From the NCBI GenBank assembly GCA_019454625.1, contig JACFNY010000133.1, forward strand, positions 1 to 6,093: a stretch of DNA of 6,093 bases, in the 5' to 3' direction. The position numbers were made by a program, and so were the translations under genes. The notes beneath the pieces are model-generated. The model ran no database searches and had not been told where the DNA came from. It saw nothing but the letters and a program-made list of their open reading frames with translations. Positions 1 through 6,093 of the stretch are shown here, in pieces. This stretch comes from Sphingomonadaceae bacterium (GTDB lineage: Bacteria > Pseudomonadota > Alphaproteobacteria > Sphingomonadales > Sphingomonadaceae). The stretch's first letter is position 1, and each line of letters opens with the position of its first letter.

Positions 1-443
1 CAGCGTATCTGGCGCTCGATGGCCGGATCGGCACCGGCACCGACTCCAACATCCTCGTCGATGCGGCGGGCGAGCTTCGCATGATCGAGTACAGCCAGCG
101 GCTTCACCATCGCCGCCGCAACATCCTCGGCTGCGAGGAGACGGCTTCCGTCGGCGAGCGGCTGTTCGGCGCGGCGCTCGCGGGCGGGGCACAGGCTCTT
201 GGCGCGAAGCACGGTCTCGCCGCGGGGATGCCCGCCGATATCGTCGCGCTCGACGCTTGCCATCCGGCGCTCGCCGCAAGAAAAAGCGACATGATTCTCG
301 ACAGCTGGATCTTCGCGGGCGGCGCGGGCTGTGTGGACGCGGTCTGGGCCGGCGGCGTGCGGCAGGTGGAAGGCGGTCGCCATGTCGCGCGGGAAGCGAT
401 CGCGGCGCGTTATGCGGCGGCGCTGGAGCGTCTCGCCGCGTGA
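1..443 (+). CDS. hutF: Formimidoylglutamate deiminase HutF, C-terminal part (5' end outside window)
   Basis: Amidohydrolase-superfamily enzyme that removes ammonia from N-formimidoyl-L-glutamate to give N-formyl-L-glutamate, in the five-step cytoplasmic histidine degradation route. About 147 C-terminal residues are present. The reading frame is open from base 3, well upstream of the first ATG at 81, so that ATG is internal and the gene is cut by the window edge. The motif GTGTDSN (bases 30-50) holds the Asp (codon 42-44) that by family knowledge is a metal/catalytic ligand. It is followed by the family-typical EYSQRL stretch and a C-terminal beta-sandwich segment (GLAAGMPADIVALD) typical of amidohydrolases. 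The TGA stop at 441-443 overlaps the GTG start of hutC. HutF rather than a related deaminase (guanine deaminase, TrzN-like) is supported by the EYSQRL region and by the adjacent hutC. Confidence 0.9.
   Translation, partial: AYLALDGRIGTGTDSNILVDAAGELRMIEYSQRLHHRRRNILGCEETASVGERLFGAALAGGAQALGAKHGLAAGMPADIVALDACHPALAARKSDMILDSWIFAGGAGCVDAVWAGGVRQVEGGRHVAREAIAARYAAALERLAA
425..428 (+). promoter_or_regulatory. Weak ribosome binding site for hutC
   Basis: GGAG lies 11 nt before the GTG start at 440, inside the last hutF codons. It is the only Shine-Dalgarno-like match near this start. The long spacing is marginal, so translation of hutC probably leans on coupling to hutF termination. Confidence 0.4.
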
Positions 444-1093
444 AGCCCGGCGAGCGCATCCGCGCCGACATCGAGGGCCGAATCCGTTCGAGCGAATGGA
501 AGCCGGGGGACCGCATTCCCTTCGAGCACGAGCTCGTCCGCGCCTACGGCTGCTCGCGCGCCACGGTGAGCAAGGCGCTGGAGATGCTCGCGCGGGCAGG
601 CCTCATCGAGCGGCGGCGCAAGGCCGGATCGTTCGTCGCGCACCCGCGCGTGCATTCCGCGGTTCTGGAAGTGCCGGACCTTGCAAAGGTCGTCGCCGAA
701 CGCGGCCTTGCCTATCGCTGGCAGCGGCTGAAGCGCGAGGTGCAGGACGGCAGCGTCGTCGTCACCGGCCTGCACCACGCGGGCGATGAGCCCTATTGCA
801 TCGAGCAGCGCGAGATTTCGCTCGCCGCCGTGCCCGAGGCCCAAGCCGAGACGTTCGCGGATGAAGCGCCCGGCACGTGGCTCTTGAAACGCGTGCCGTG
901 GAGCGAGGCGCGGCACCGCATCAGCGCCGTGATGCCCACCGCCGCAGAAGCGCGCCTGCTCGGCATCCCGCGCACCGCGTGCCTGCGCATCGAACGCTGG
1001 ACTTGGCGCGGCGGCGACCCTGTGACGAGCGTCTCGCAACTGTTCCCCGGCGACCGCCACGACCTCGTCGCCGACTTCGCGCCGGGCGCGTGA
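440..1093 (+). CDS. hutC: Histidine utilization repressor HutC (GntR family, UTRA domain)
   Basis: Transcriptional repressor of histidine-utilisation genes. In studied relatives urocanate is the inducer that releases it from DNA. The product is 217 aa. Residues 1-68 form a GntR winged helix-turn-helix (GDRIPFEHELV, then CSRATVSKALEMLARAGLIE, then a wing ending KAGSFV). Residues about 72-213 match the UTRA effector-binding domain and end in the HutC-typical WTWRGGDPVTSVSQLFPGDRH. The start is GTG at 440-442, overlapping the hutF stop as GTGA, with a weak GGAG at 425-428. The open frame continues upstream to 257 but runs antiparallel to no homology and inside hutF, so the GTG is preferred. The product is somewhat shorter than the roughly 230-250 aa usual for HutC, because the N-terminal leader before the first helix is nearly absent. 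Sitting last after hutF, it is probably co-transcribed and autoregulated. Its operator is not in this window. Confidence 0.93.
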   Translation: MKPGERIRADIEGRIRSSEWKPGDRIPFEHELVRAYGCSRATVSKALEMLARAGLIERRRKAGSFVAHPRVHSAVLEVPDLAKVVAERGLAYRWQRLKREVQDGSVVVTGLHHAGDEPYCIEQREISLAAVPEAQAETFADEAPGTWLLKRVPWSEARHRISAVMPTAAEARLLGIPRTACLRIERWTWRGGDPVTSVSQLFPGDRHDLVADFAPGA

Positions 1094-1116
1094 TTTCCGG
1101 TTTCGGGAGGGAGAAG

Positions 1117-1192
<76 letters not shown>

Positions 1193-1210
1193 ACGCCGGG
1201 CATGAGATAG

Positions 1211-1224
1211 GGCGCCGGGGCGCC
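1211..1224 (-). repeat. GC-rich inverted repeat in the tRNA-Lys leader
   Basis: Two copies of GGCGCC (1211-1216 and 1219-1224), each self-complementary, are separated by two bases. In RNA this could fold as a five-pair stem with a four-base loop in the 5' leader of the tRNA precursor, about 18 nt before the mature end. No T tract follows on either strand, so it is not an intrinsic terminator. It could affect leader processing, or be a chance GC-rich run. Confidence 0.35.
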
Positions 1225-1238
1225 GCTTTCAACCGCGA

Positions 1239-1274
1239 GGCGGGCGCTATAGCGCGGGGTATCCGGGGTTGCAA
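1239..1274 (-). promoter_or_regulatory. Candidate sigma70 promoter for tRNA-Lys with GC-rich discriminator
   Basis: On the minus strand a -35 element TTGCAA (1269-1274) and a -10 element TATAGC (1246-1251) are separated by exactly 17 bp. Each matches the consensus at four of six positions. The expected start is near 1239, which leaves a leader of about 47 nt before the tRNA. The bases between the -10 and the start are all G or C (GCCCGCC), the kind of discriminator known from stringently controlled stable-RNA promoters in E. coli. The -10 lies inside a 12-bp perfect palindrome (1244-1255). Position and spacing support the call; the individual hexamers are not strong. Confidence 0.5.
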
Positions 1275-1297
1275 GACCGGAATTGATCCCTGCCGCC

Positions 1298-2422
1298 CTA
1301 GAAAGACGACGGGCCTTCGCCGATCGTGGTTTCCTCGCGCTGGCGGTCGATCGAAAGCAGGATGCCGATGAGGATCATCGCGGTCATCATCGCCGATCCG
1401 CCGTAGGACATGAGCGGCAGCGGGATGCCGACGACGGGCGCGAAGCCCATGACCATCGCGAGATTGACGAACACGAAGAAGAACAGCGTGCAGGTGAGGC
1501 CCGCCGCGGTCAACCGCGCGAACGGGTTGCGGGCGCGCAGCGCCACCGAGAAGCCCCAGCCGAGGAGGATCGCGTAGCAGGCCAGCACGAAAAACATGCC
1601 GAACAGGCCCCATTCCTCCGCCATCGTCGCGAAGATGAAGTCGGTGTGCAGTTCGGGGAGGTACTGGAGGTGGCTTTGCGTGCCCGACAGGAAGCCCTTG
1701 CCGGAGAGGCCGCCCGAACCGATCGCGATCTTCGACTGGGTGATGTGGTAGCCCGCGCCGAGCGGATCGGCATCGGGATCGAGGAAGATGAGGATACGGC
1801 GCCGCTGGTAGTCGTGCAGGAAGTTGATGGCGATGGGGACCGCTGCGACAAGCGCCGCGCTGCCGCCCACGAACAGCGACATGCGCGCGCCCGCGAGGAA
1901 CACGATGACGACGCCTCCGAAGGCGATGGAAAGCGCCGTGCCGAGGTCCGGTTGCAGCATGACGAGCGCCATCGGCAGGCCGATGAGGATGGCGGGCGCG
2001 ATGAGGCTGCCCCAGCGCTGCGTTTCGACGCGCGGCAGGTAGTGGAAGTAGCGCGCGAGCCCGAGCACGATGGCGATCTTCATCAGTTCCGACGGTTGCA
2101 GCCGGATGATGCCGAGGTCGAGCCAGCGCTGGCTGCCGCCGCCGACCGCGCCGAGGATCTCGACGCCGAGCAGCATCAGCAGCACGGCACCGTAGGCCGG
2201 GTAGGCGGCGCGCAGCCACCACGACAGCGGCACCTGGCTCATCGCCAATGCCATCACGAAGAAAATCGCGAAACGGATGCCCTGGTTGAACGCCCAGGGC
2301 CGCATGTGGCCGCCGGCGGCGGAATAGAGCACGGCGAGCCCGAAGCCGCCGAGCGCGAGCAGTGTCAGCAGCATCAGCCAGGGCAGCGCCTGCAGCCGTT
2401 CGGGGATGGCGCTGTTAAGCAT
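1298..2422 (-). CDS. rodA: Peptidoglycan glycosyltransferase RodA (SEDS family)
   Basis: Polytopic inner-membrane SEDS glycosyltransferase that polymerises lipid II into glycan strands for sidewall elongation, working as a pair with PBP2. The product is 374 aa, a normal RodA length, with about ten hydrophobic segments from residue 13 to 357. SEDS signatures are present in order: RLQPSELMK (107-115), LQPDLGT (156-162), the YQRRRILIFLDPDADPLGAGY region (205-225), GKGFLSGTQS (241-250), LPELHTDFIF (255-264) and GIPLPLMSYGGSA (332-344). Asp261 in HTDFIF aligns with the catalytic Asp of E. coli RodA. The ATG at 2420-2422 overlaps the mrdA stop by 8 nt (ATGCTTAA). No purine-rich ribosome site precedes it, so translation is probably coupled to mrdA. 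It is the last gene of the Rod operon. RodA rather than FtsW is indicated by the mrdA neighbour and the motif spelling. Confidence 0.97.
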   Translation of the reverse strand: MLNSAIPERLQALPWLMLLTLLALGGFGLAVLYSAAGGHMRPWAFNQGIRFAIFFVMALAMSQVPLSWWLRAAYPAYGAVLLMLLGVEILGAVGGGSQRWLDLGIIRLQPSELMKIAIVLGLARYFHYLPRVETQRWGSLIAPAILIGLPMALVMLQPDLGTALSIAFGGVVIVFLAGARMSLFVGGSAALVAAVPIAINFLHDYQRRRILIFLDPDADPLGAGYHITQSKIAIGSGGLSGKGFLSGTQSHLQYLPELHTDFIFATMAEEWGLFGMFFVLACYAILLGWGFSVALRARNPFARLTAAGLTCTLFFFVFVNLAMVMGFAPVVGIPLPLMSYGGSAMMTAMILIGILLSIDRQREETTIGEGPSSF

Positions 2423-4337
2423 CGGGGATCGGTTCGGAGTCGGCAGGCGCGGATGCCGCCGCGCGCGCTGCGGCGGCGGCCACGGCCTCGCGCTGCGCGG
2501 CCTCCCGGCCCCAGCCTTCCTCCAGCTTTTCGAGCGCCGCCGTTGCGATCTCGGGCGCGAACAGGAAGGTCATGACGTCCTTGGCGATGGGCGCGGCGGC
2601 GATGCTGCCGCCGCCGCCGTGCTCGACGACGACGCTCACCGCGTAGCGCGGCTCTTCCACCGGCGCGAAGGCGATGAAATGGCCGTGGTCGCGGTATTTC
2701 CACGGGATGGAGCGGTAGTTGGCGCCGCGCGTCGCGCTCGTCAGTGCGCGCACCTGCGCGGTGCCGGTCTTGCCCGCCATCTGGATAGGGATCGGAAGGC
2801 GCGAACGCCCCGCGGTGCCCTGCGGTCCGTTGACGGTGAGGCCCATCGCATAGCGGACGCGCGCGAGATGCTCGGGATCGATGTCTATGGTGCCGGGCGT
2901 GCTGCCGCCCGAGACGAGGCGCGGCACGACGCTGCGGCCGGAAGCGATGCGCGCGGACATCACGGCAAGCTGGAGCGGCGAGGTGAGCATGTAGCCCTGA
3001 CCGATCGCGGTGTTCAGCGTCTCGCCGGTCAGCCACTCCTTGTCGTAGCGGCGGCGCTTCCATTCGGGCGTGGGGACGAGGCCCTCGCGCTGTGCGGGCA
3101 GCGACAGGCCCTCGTAAGCATGGCCGAGCCCGAGGCGTTTCGCCATCGAGGCGATGCGCTCGATGCCGATCTCGCGGCCGCGCGTGTAATAATAGACGTT
3201 GCAGCTCTGGAAGATGCTCTTGTCGAGCCCGACCGAACCGTGCCCGCCGCGCCGCCAGCAGGCGAAGCGGTGGCTGCCGAGGTAGTAGGCGCCGGGGCAG
3301 TGCACCGTCGCATCCGGGCTGATGCCGTATTCGAGCGCGGCGAGCGCCGTGACCGGCTTGAACGTCGACCCCGGCGGATAGAGGCCTTGCACGGTCTTGT
3401 TGATGAGCGGATTGTGATCGTCCGCCATCAGCGCGTTCCATTCCTTGTGGCTGATGCCGTCGGAAAAGGCGTTGGGGTCGAACGCGGGCATCGAGACGAG
3501 CGTCAGCACGTCGCCCGTCCAGACGTCGATGACGACGACGCTGCCCGATTCCGGCCCGAGCCGGCGCGCCGCGAAGGACTGGAGATCGCGGTCGATGGTG
3601 AGCTTCACCGTCTTGCCGGGCGTGTCGTTCACCGTCGAAAGCTCGCGGATCACGCGGCCGCGCGCGTTCACCTCCACGCGGCGCGCGCCCGCCTTGCCGC
3701 GCAAGGGCACGTCGAGCACCTTCTCGATGCCGTCCTTGCCGAGCCGGAAGGCCGGGTGCAGGTAGAGCGGGTCGCGGTCCGCCGCCAGATACTGCTCGCG
3801 CGTCGGCGCGCCGACATAGCCGAGCAGGTGGCCGACCGCCTGCCCGTCCGGGTAGTAGCGCGTGAAGCCGCGCACCGGCTGCACCCCGTCATAGTCGGGC
3901 AGACGCACGTTGATCGCGGCGAAATCGTTCCAGCTGATGCCGGATGCGACCTGGATGGGAAGATATTTCGGCTGCGTCGCTGCCGCCTCGCGGATGCGGG
4001 CGATCTCCTCGGGTGGCAGCCGCAGCAGGCGCGTGAGGTCGGCGAGCGTCTGTTCGAGGTCGGCGATCTGCTCGGGGATCAGCTCCAGCCGGTAATCGGG
4101 CTGGTTGACGGCGAGCGGCTTGCCGTTCCTGTCGACGATCCAGCCGCGCCGGGGCGGGATCAGGCGCACCGAGACGCGGTTGTCCTCGGCGAGGAGCTTG
4201 TACTTCTCCTGCTCGAAGATCGACAGGTACGCCATGCGCCCGGCGAGCACGAGGCCGAGGCCGCCGGTCGCCGCGCCGCCGAACAGCGGGCGGCGCGGGA
4301 ACAAATGCTCGCGCGCGGCTTCGGAGGTGAGCTTCAT
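2415..4337 (-). CDS. mrdA: Penicillin-binding protein 2 (class B PBP, peptidoglycan transpeptidase MrdA)
   Basis: Monofunctional DD-transpeptidase that cross-links sidewall peptidoglycan, anchored in the inner membrane with its catalytic domain in the periplasm; partner of RodA. The product is 640 aa from the ATG at 4337. Layout: short cytoplasmic tail with Arg15-Arg16, glycine-rich anchor about 18-36, pedestal domain about 50-245 starting with PPRRGWIVDRNGKPLA, and transpeptidase domain about 260-598. Active-site motifs are complete: Ser324-Thr-Phe-Lys327, Ser378-Cys-Asn380 and Lys523-Thr-Gly525. Cys347, Cys360, His366 and Cys379 form a candidate zinc site. An Ala/Glu-rich tail of about 40 residues ends the protein. 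The ATG is preferred over the in-frame GTG at 4346 because AGGTGG (4343-4348) is 5 nt before the ATG, while that GTG lies inside this ribosome site. The ATG also overlaps the mreD stop as ATGA. Confidence 0.97.
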   Translation of the reverse strand: MKLTSEAAREHLFPRRPLFGGAATGGLGLVLAGRMAYLSIFEQEKYKLLAEDNRVSVRLIPPRRGWIVDRNGKPLAVNQPDYRLELIPEQIADLEQTLADLTRLLRLPPEEIARIREAAATQPKYLPIQVASGISWNDFAAINVRLPDYDGVQPVRGFTRYYPDGQAVGHLLGYVGAPTREQYLAADRDPLYLHPAFRLGKDGIEKVLDVPLRGKAGARRVEVNARGRVIRELSTVNDTPGKTVKLTIDRDLQSFAARRLGPESGSVVVIDVWTGDVLTLVSMPAFDPNAFSDGISHKEWNALMADDHNPLINKTVQGLYPPGSTFKPVTALAALEYGISPDATVHCPGAYYLGSHRFACWRRGGHGSVGLDKSIFQSCNVYYYTRGREIGIERIASMAKRLGLGHAYEGLSLPAQREGLVPTPEWKRRRYDKEWLTGETLNTAIGQGYMLTSPLQLAVMSARIASGRSVVPRLVSGGSTPGTIDIDPEHLARVRYAMGLTVNGPQGTAGRSRLPIPIQMAGKTGTAQVRALTSATRGANYRSIPWKYRDHGHFIAFAPVEEPRYAVSVVVEHGGGGSIAAAPIAKDVMTFLFAPEIATAALEKLEEGWGREAAQREAVAAAAARAAASAPADSEPIPDA

Positions 4338-4861
4338 GGCGCCCACCTACGCTGCGCCCGCGCGAAAATGTGGGCGGCGAGCGGGTACACGGCGACCGTG
4401 GCCGCGGTTTGCGTCGCAAGCGGCAGGAAGGGGATGGGGTCCGCGACGATGGCGCACAGTTTCCACAGCACCAGATGGTACACGAACAGCATGGGGATGC
4501 TGAACACCCAGTCCCCGATCCAGCTCGTGCGGCGGACCTGCCCGTCGGCATAGCGCACAAGCATCATGAACAGCGGCAGCAGCAGGCCGTTCGCGCCGAT
4601 CGGCGTTCCCAGCAATATGTCGCCGGCAAGCCCCATCGGCAGGCCCGTCCATTCCGGCATCTGCTGCGGCCGGTAGAGCGTCCAGAGCAGCACAAGCAGC
4701 AGCGCGAGGTTGGGCATCACGGGGAGCGGCGCGAACACCGGCAGCGTCATCGCGACATAGGCGATGACGACGACGATCATCGGGATCGCCAGCTTCCAGT
4801 GATCGAAGATCCAGCGCGCCCGCTCGCGCGCCGTCATCTGGTGCCACGGCGTCGTGATCAC
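4334..4861 (-). CDS. mreD: Rod shape-determining protein MreD
   Basis: Small inner-membrane protein of the elongasome that works with MreC to organise and activate the RodA-PBP2 synthase. The product is 175 aa, in the family's usual range of about 160-180. A charged cytoplasmic N-terminus (ARERARWIFDHWK) is followed by hydrophobic segments at about 24-44, 51-65, 73-84, 92-103, 117-138 and 150-168. The GLAGDILLGTPIGANGLLLPL region (78-98) matches the most conserved part of MreD. The GTG start at 4859-4861 overlaps the mreC stop as GTGA and is preceded by AGGTGG at 4866-4871, 4 nt away. An ATG at 4835-4837 would remove nine residues but lacks the tight junction. The TGA stop overlaps the mrdA ATG. 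Confidence 0.93.
   Translation of the reverse strand: MITTPWHQMTARERARWIFDHWKLAIPMIVVVIAYVAMTLPVFAPLPVMPNLALLLVLLWTLYRPQQMPEWTGLPMGLAGDILLGTPIGANGLLLPLFMMLVRYADGQVRRTSWIGDWVFSIPMLFVYHLVLWKLCAIVADPIPFLPLATQTAATVAVYPLAAHIFARAQRRWAP
4343..4348 (-). promoter_or_regulatory. Ribosome binding site deciding the mrdA start
   Basis: AGGTGG on the minus strand ends 5 nt before the ATG at 4335-4337. The competing upstream GTG (4344-4346) lies within this element and has no purine-rich site of its own, which favours the 640-residue form. The site is inside the last codons of mreD. Confidence 0.6.
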
Positions 4862-5781
4862 TGCGCCACCTGCTGCTGGATGACGGCCTCGGGATGCGCC
4901 TCGCGTCCCTGCGGCTTCTCTTCGGGAAGCGGCATGACGGGCATGTAGGGGCGCTCGACGATCACGTAGTCGAGGCCGTCTGCCACGGCTGCGGGGCGCG
5001 CCTGCGGCATGTCCCCCGAGACGCGCACCACCGTCGCGACGGGTAGCCCGGGCGGGAACAGACCGCCGTCGCCCGACGTGACGAGCCGATCCCCGACGCG
5101 CACTTCGGCATTGGAGGGGCCGGAGAGATCGACGTCGAGAAGCGGCAGGTTCTTGCCGATGAGGAGCGCGGGGAGGCTGGTCCGTACGACGCGCACGGGC
5201 ACCCGGCTGGAGACGTCGGTGAGCAGCATCACGCGTGTCGCCCTGTTGCCGACATCGACGGTGCGCCCGACGAGGCCCGCCGCCGCGAGCACGGGCTGGC
5301 CGGGCGCGATGCCGTGCCGCGCGCCGCCGCTGATGAGCGCATAGCGGACATAGGCGCCGGTGCTGGACCCGGAGATCGCGAACACGCCGATGCGCTCGCG
5401 TTCCGGTTCGGAAACTTCGAGGAGTTTCTTGAGTTCGCGGTTCTCGTGCAGCGCCTGCTCGTGCCGCTCGCGCTCGATCTGGTACATGCGCTCGCGGCCT
5501 TCGAGGCGGCGTACCTTCTCGACGGCCTTGAAATAGTCGGCGACGGAGCCGGCGGCGGCCTGAACCTCGCCGAGCGGCACGAGCACGGCCGCCCAGAGCG
5601 GCGCGACGAGATCAGCGGCGGCGCTCCTGAGGGCCGAGTAGCGTTCCGGGCTGGTGCGGCTCAGCACCAGCAGCATCGCGGCGACGGCGACGGCGGCGAT
5701 GGTCGCCGCGCGTCCCAGAAGCGCGATGTTGCGCTGCCGGCGCGAACTCCGCCCGCTGGTTCTGCGGGGTGGCCACGCCAT
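4858..5781 (-). CDS. mreC: Rod shape-determining protein MreC
   Basis: Bitopic membrane protein of the elongasome whose periplasmic part binds and activates PBP2. The product is 307 aa. The N-terminus is basic (PPRRTSGRSSRRQR), followed by one membrane segment at about 21-41, a charged coiled-coil stretch at about 84-123 (VEKVRRLEGRERM to NRELKKLLEV), and then the beta-rich MreC core at about 130-277. Conserved core motifs include GLVGRTVDVGNRATRVMLLT (169-188) and VTSGDGGLFPPGLPVATV (234-251). A proline- and charge-rich tail of about 30 residues ends in IQQQVAQ. The ATG at 5779-5781 follows the mreB stop by 13 nt and has GGAG 9 nt upstream. The stop overlaps the mreD GTG. Confidence 0.95.
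   Translation of the reverse strand: MAWPPRRTSGRSSRRQRNIALLGRAATIAAVAVAAMLLVLSRTSPERYSALRSAAADLVAPLWAAVLVPLGEVQAAAGSVADYFKAVEKVRRLEGRERMYQIERERHEQALHENRELKKLLEVSEPERERIGVFAISGSSTGAYVRYALISGGARHGIAPGQPVLAAAGLVGRTVDVGNRATRVMLLTDVSSRVPVRVVRTSLPALLIGKNLPLLDVDLSGPSNAEVRVGDRLVTSGDGGLFPPGLPVATVVRVSGDMPQARPAAVADGLDYVIVERPYMPVMPLPEEKPQGREAHPEAVIQQQVAQ
4866..4871 (-). promoter_or_regulatory. Ribosome binding site supporting the mreD GTG start
   Basis: AGGTGG within the last mreC codons lies 4 nt before the GTG at 4859-4861. It is the same hexamer as the one used before mrdA. It supports the GTG over the internal ATG eight codons later. Confidence 0.5.
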
Positions 5782-5790
5782 CCGCAGGGA

Positions 5791-5794
5791 CTCC
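5791..5794 (-). promoter_or_regulatory. Ribosome binding site for mreC
   Basis: GGAG directly follows the mreB TAG stop and lies 9 nt before the mreC ATG. It occupies part of the only true intergenic spacer (5782-5794) in the Rod operon. Confidence 0.6.

Positions 5795-6093
<299 letters not shown>

Noticed and set aside
257..439. A 61-codon upstream extension of the hutC frame inside hutF.
   Set aside because: The extension is Arg/Gly-rich, resembles nothing in HutC, and overlaps the well-supported hutF frame. The GTG at 440 gives the expected protein.
1078..1090. CGCGC-CGG-GCGCG inverted repeat as a possible terminator for hutC or the tRNA.
   Set aside because: The stem is only five pairs and lies inside the coding region. 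Neither strand has a T run after it, only TGATTT on the plus strand.
1262..1279. CCGG-N10-CCGG pairing around the tRNA -35 as a possible rodA terminator.
   Set aside because: It has only four base pairs and no T tract, which is too weak for termination.
1283..2575. A 430-codon open frame on the plus strand opposite rodA.
   Set aside because: Its product is a charged, low-complexity sequence without domains and covers the whole of rodA, including membrane-segment codons. It is a shadow of the real gene.
2406..4553. A 715-codon open frame on the plus strand opposite mrdA and mreD.
   Set aside because: It lies antisense to genes with complete catalytic motifs. Its translation is Arg/His/Asp/Ala-rich with no recognisable domain, as expected for the complementary frame of high-G+C codons.

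Overview
The window is a high-G+C stretch of bacterial chromosome from an alphaproteobacterium, most likely of the order Sphingomonadales. This rests on the gene order mreB-mreC-mreD-mrdA-rodA in one tight run, on the alphaproteobacterial style of the HutC and MreB sequences, and on the overall look of the RodA and PBP2 N-termini. The lineage call comes from recalled family resemblance, not from a database search.

Left part (1-1093, plus strand): the 3' end of hutF (formimidoylglutamate deiminase) overlaps by a GTGA junction with hutC, a complete GntR/UTRA-family repressor. This is the end of a histidine-utilisation operon of the five-step type, in which formimidoylglutamate is deiminated to N-formylglutamate. 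Its promoter and other genes lie to the left of the window.

Boundary (1094-1297): a complete tRNA-Lys(CUU) gene with an encoded CCA end lies on the minus strand, tail-to-tail with hutC and only 23 bp from it. Upstream of the tRNA, in the 105-bp gap after rodA, is a plausible sigma70-type promoter (TTGCAA, 17 bp, TATAGC) with an all-G/C discriminator. The leader then contains a GC-rich inverted repeat. I see no convincing intrinsic terminator in either gap.

Right part (1298-6093, minus strand): five genes of the cell-elongation (Rod) machinery, transcribed right to left: mreB (3' end only), mreC, mreD, mrdA (PBP2) and rodA. Spacing is 13 nt between mreB and mreC. After that every junction overlaps: GTGA for mreC/mreD, ATGA for mreD/mrdA, and 8 nt for mrdA/rodA. 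MreB filaments, MreC and MreD organise and activate the RodA glycosyltransferase and PBP2 transpeptidase pair that makes sidewall peptidoglycan. All key catalytic residues I could check in RodA and PBP2 are present, and I see no frameshifts.

I found no mobile element, CRISPR array or unknown gene, and no evidence for an undescribed system. This is ordinary core genome. The points worth a second look are small: a Cys-Cys-His-Cys candidate zinc site in PBP2, a Tat-like Arg-Arg anchor in PBP2, a rodA start with no Shine-Dalgarno sequence, and the terminator-poor convergent hutC/tRNA junction.
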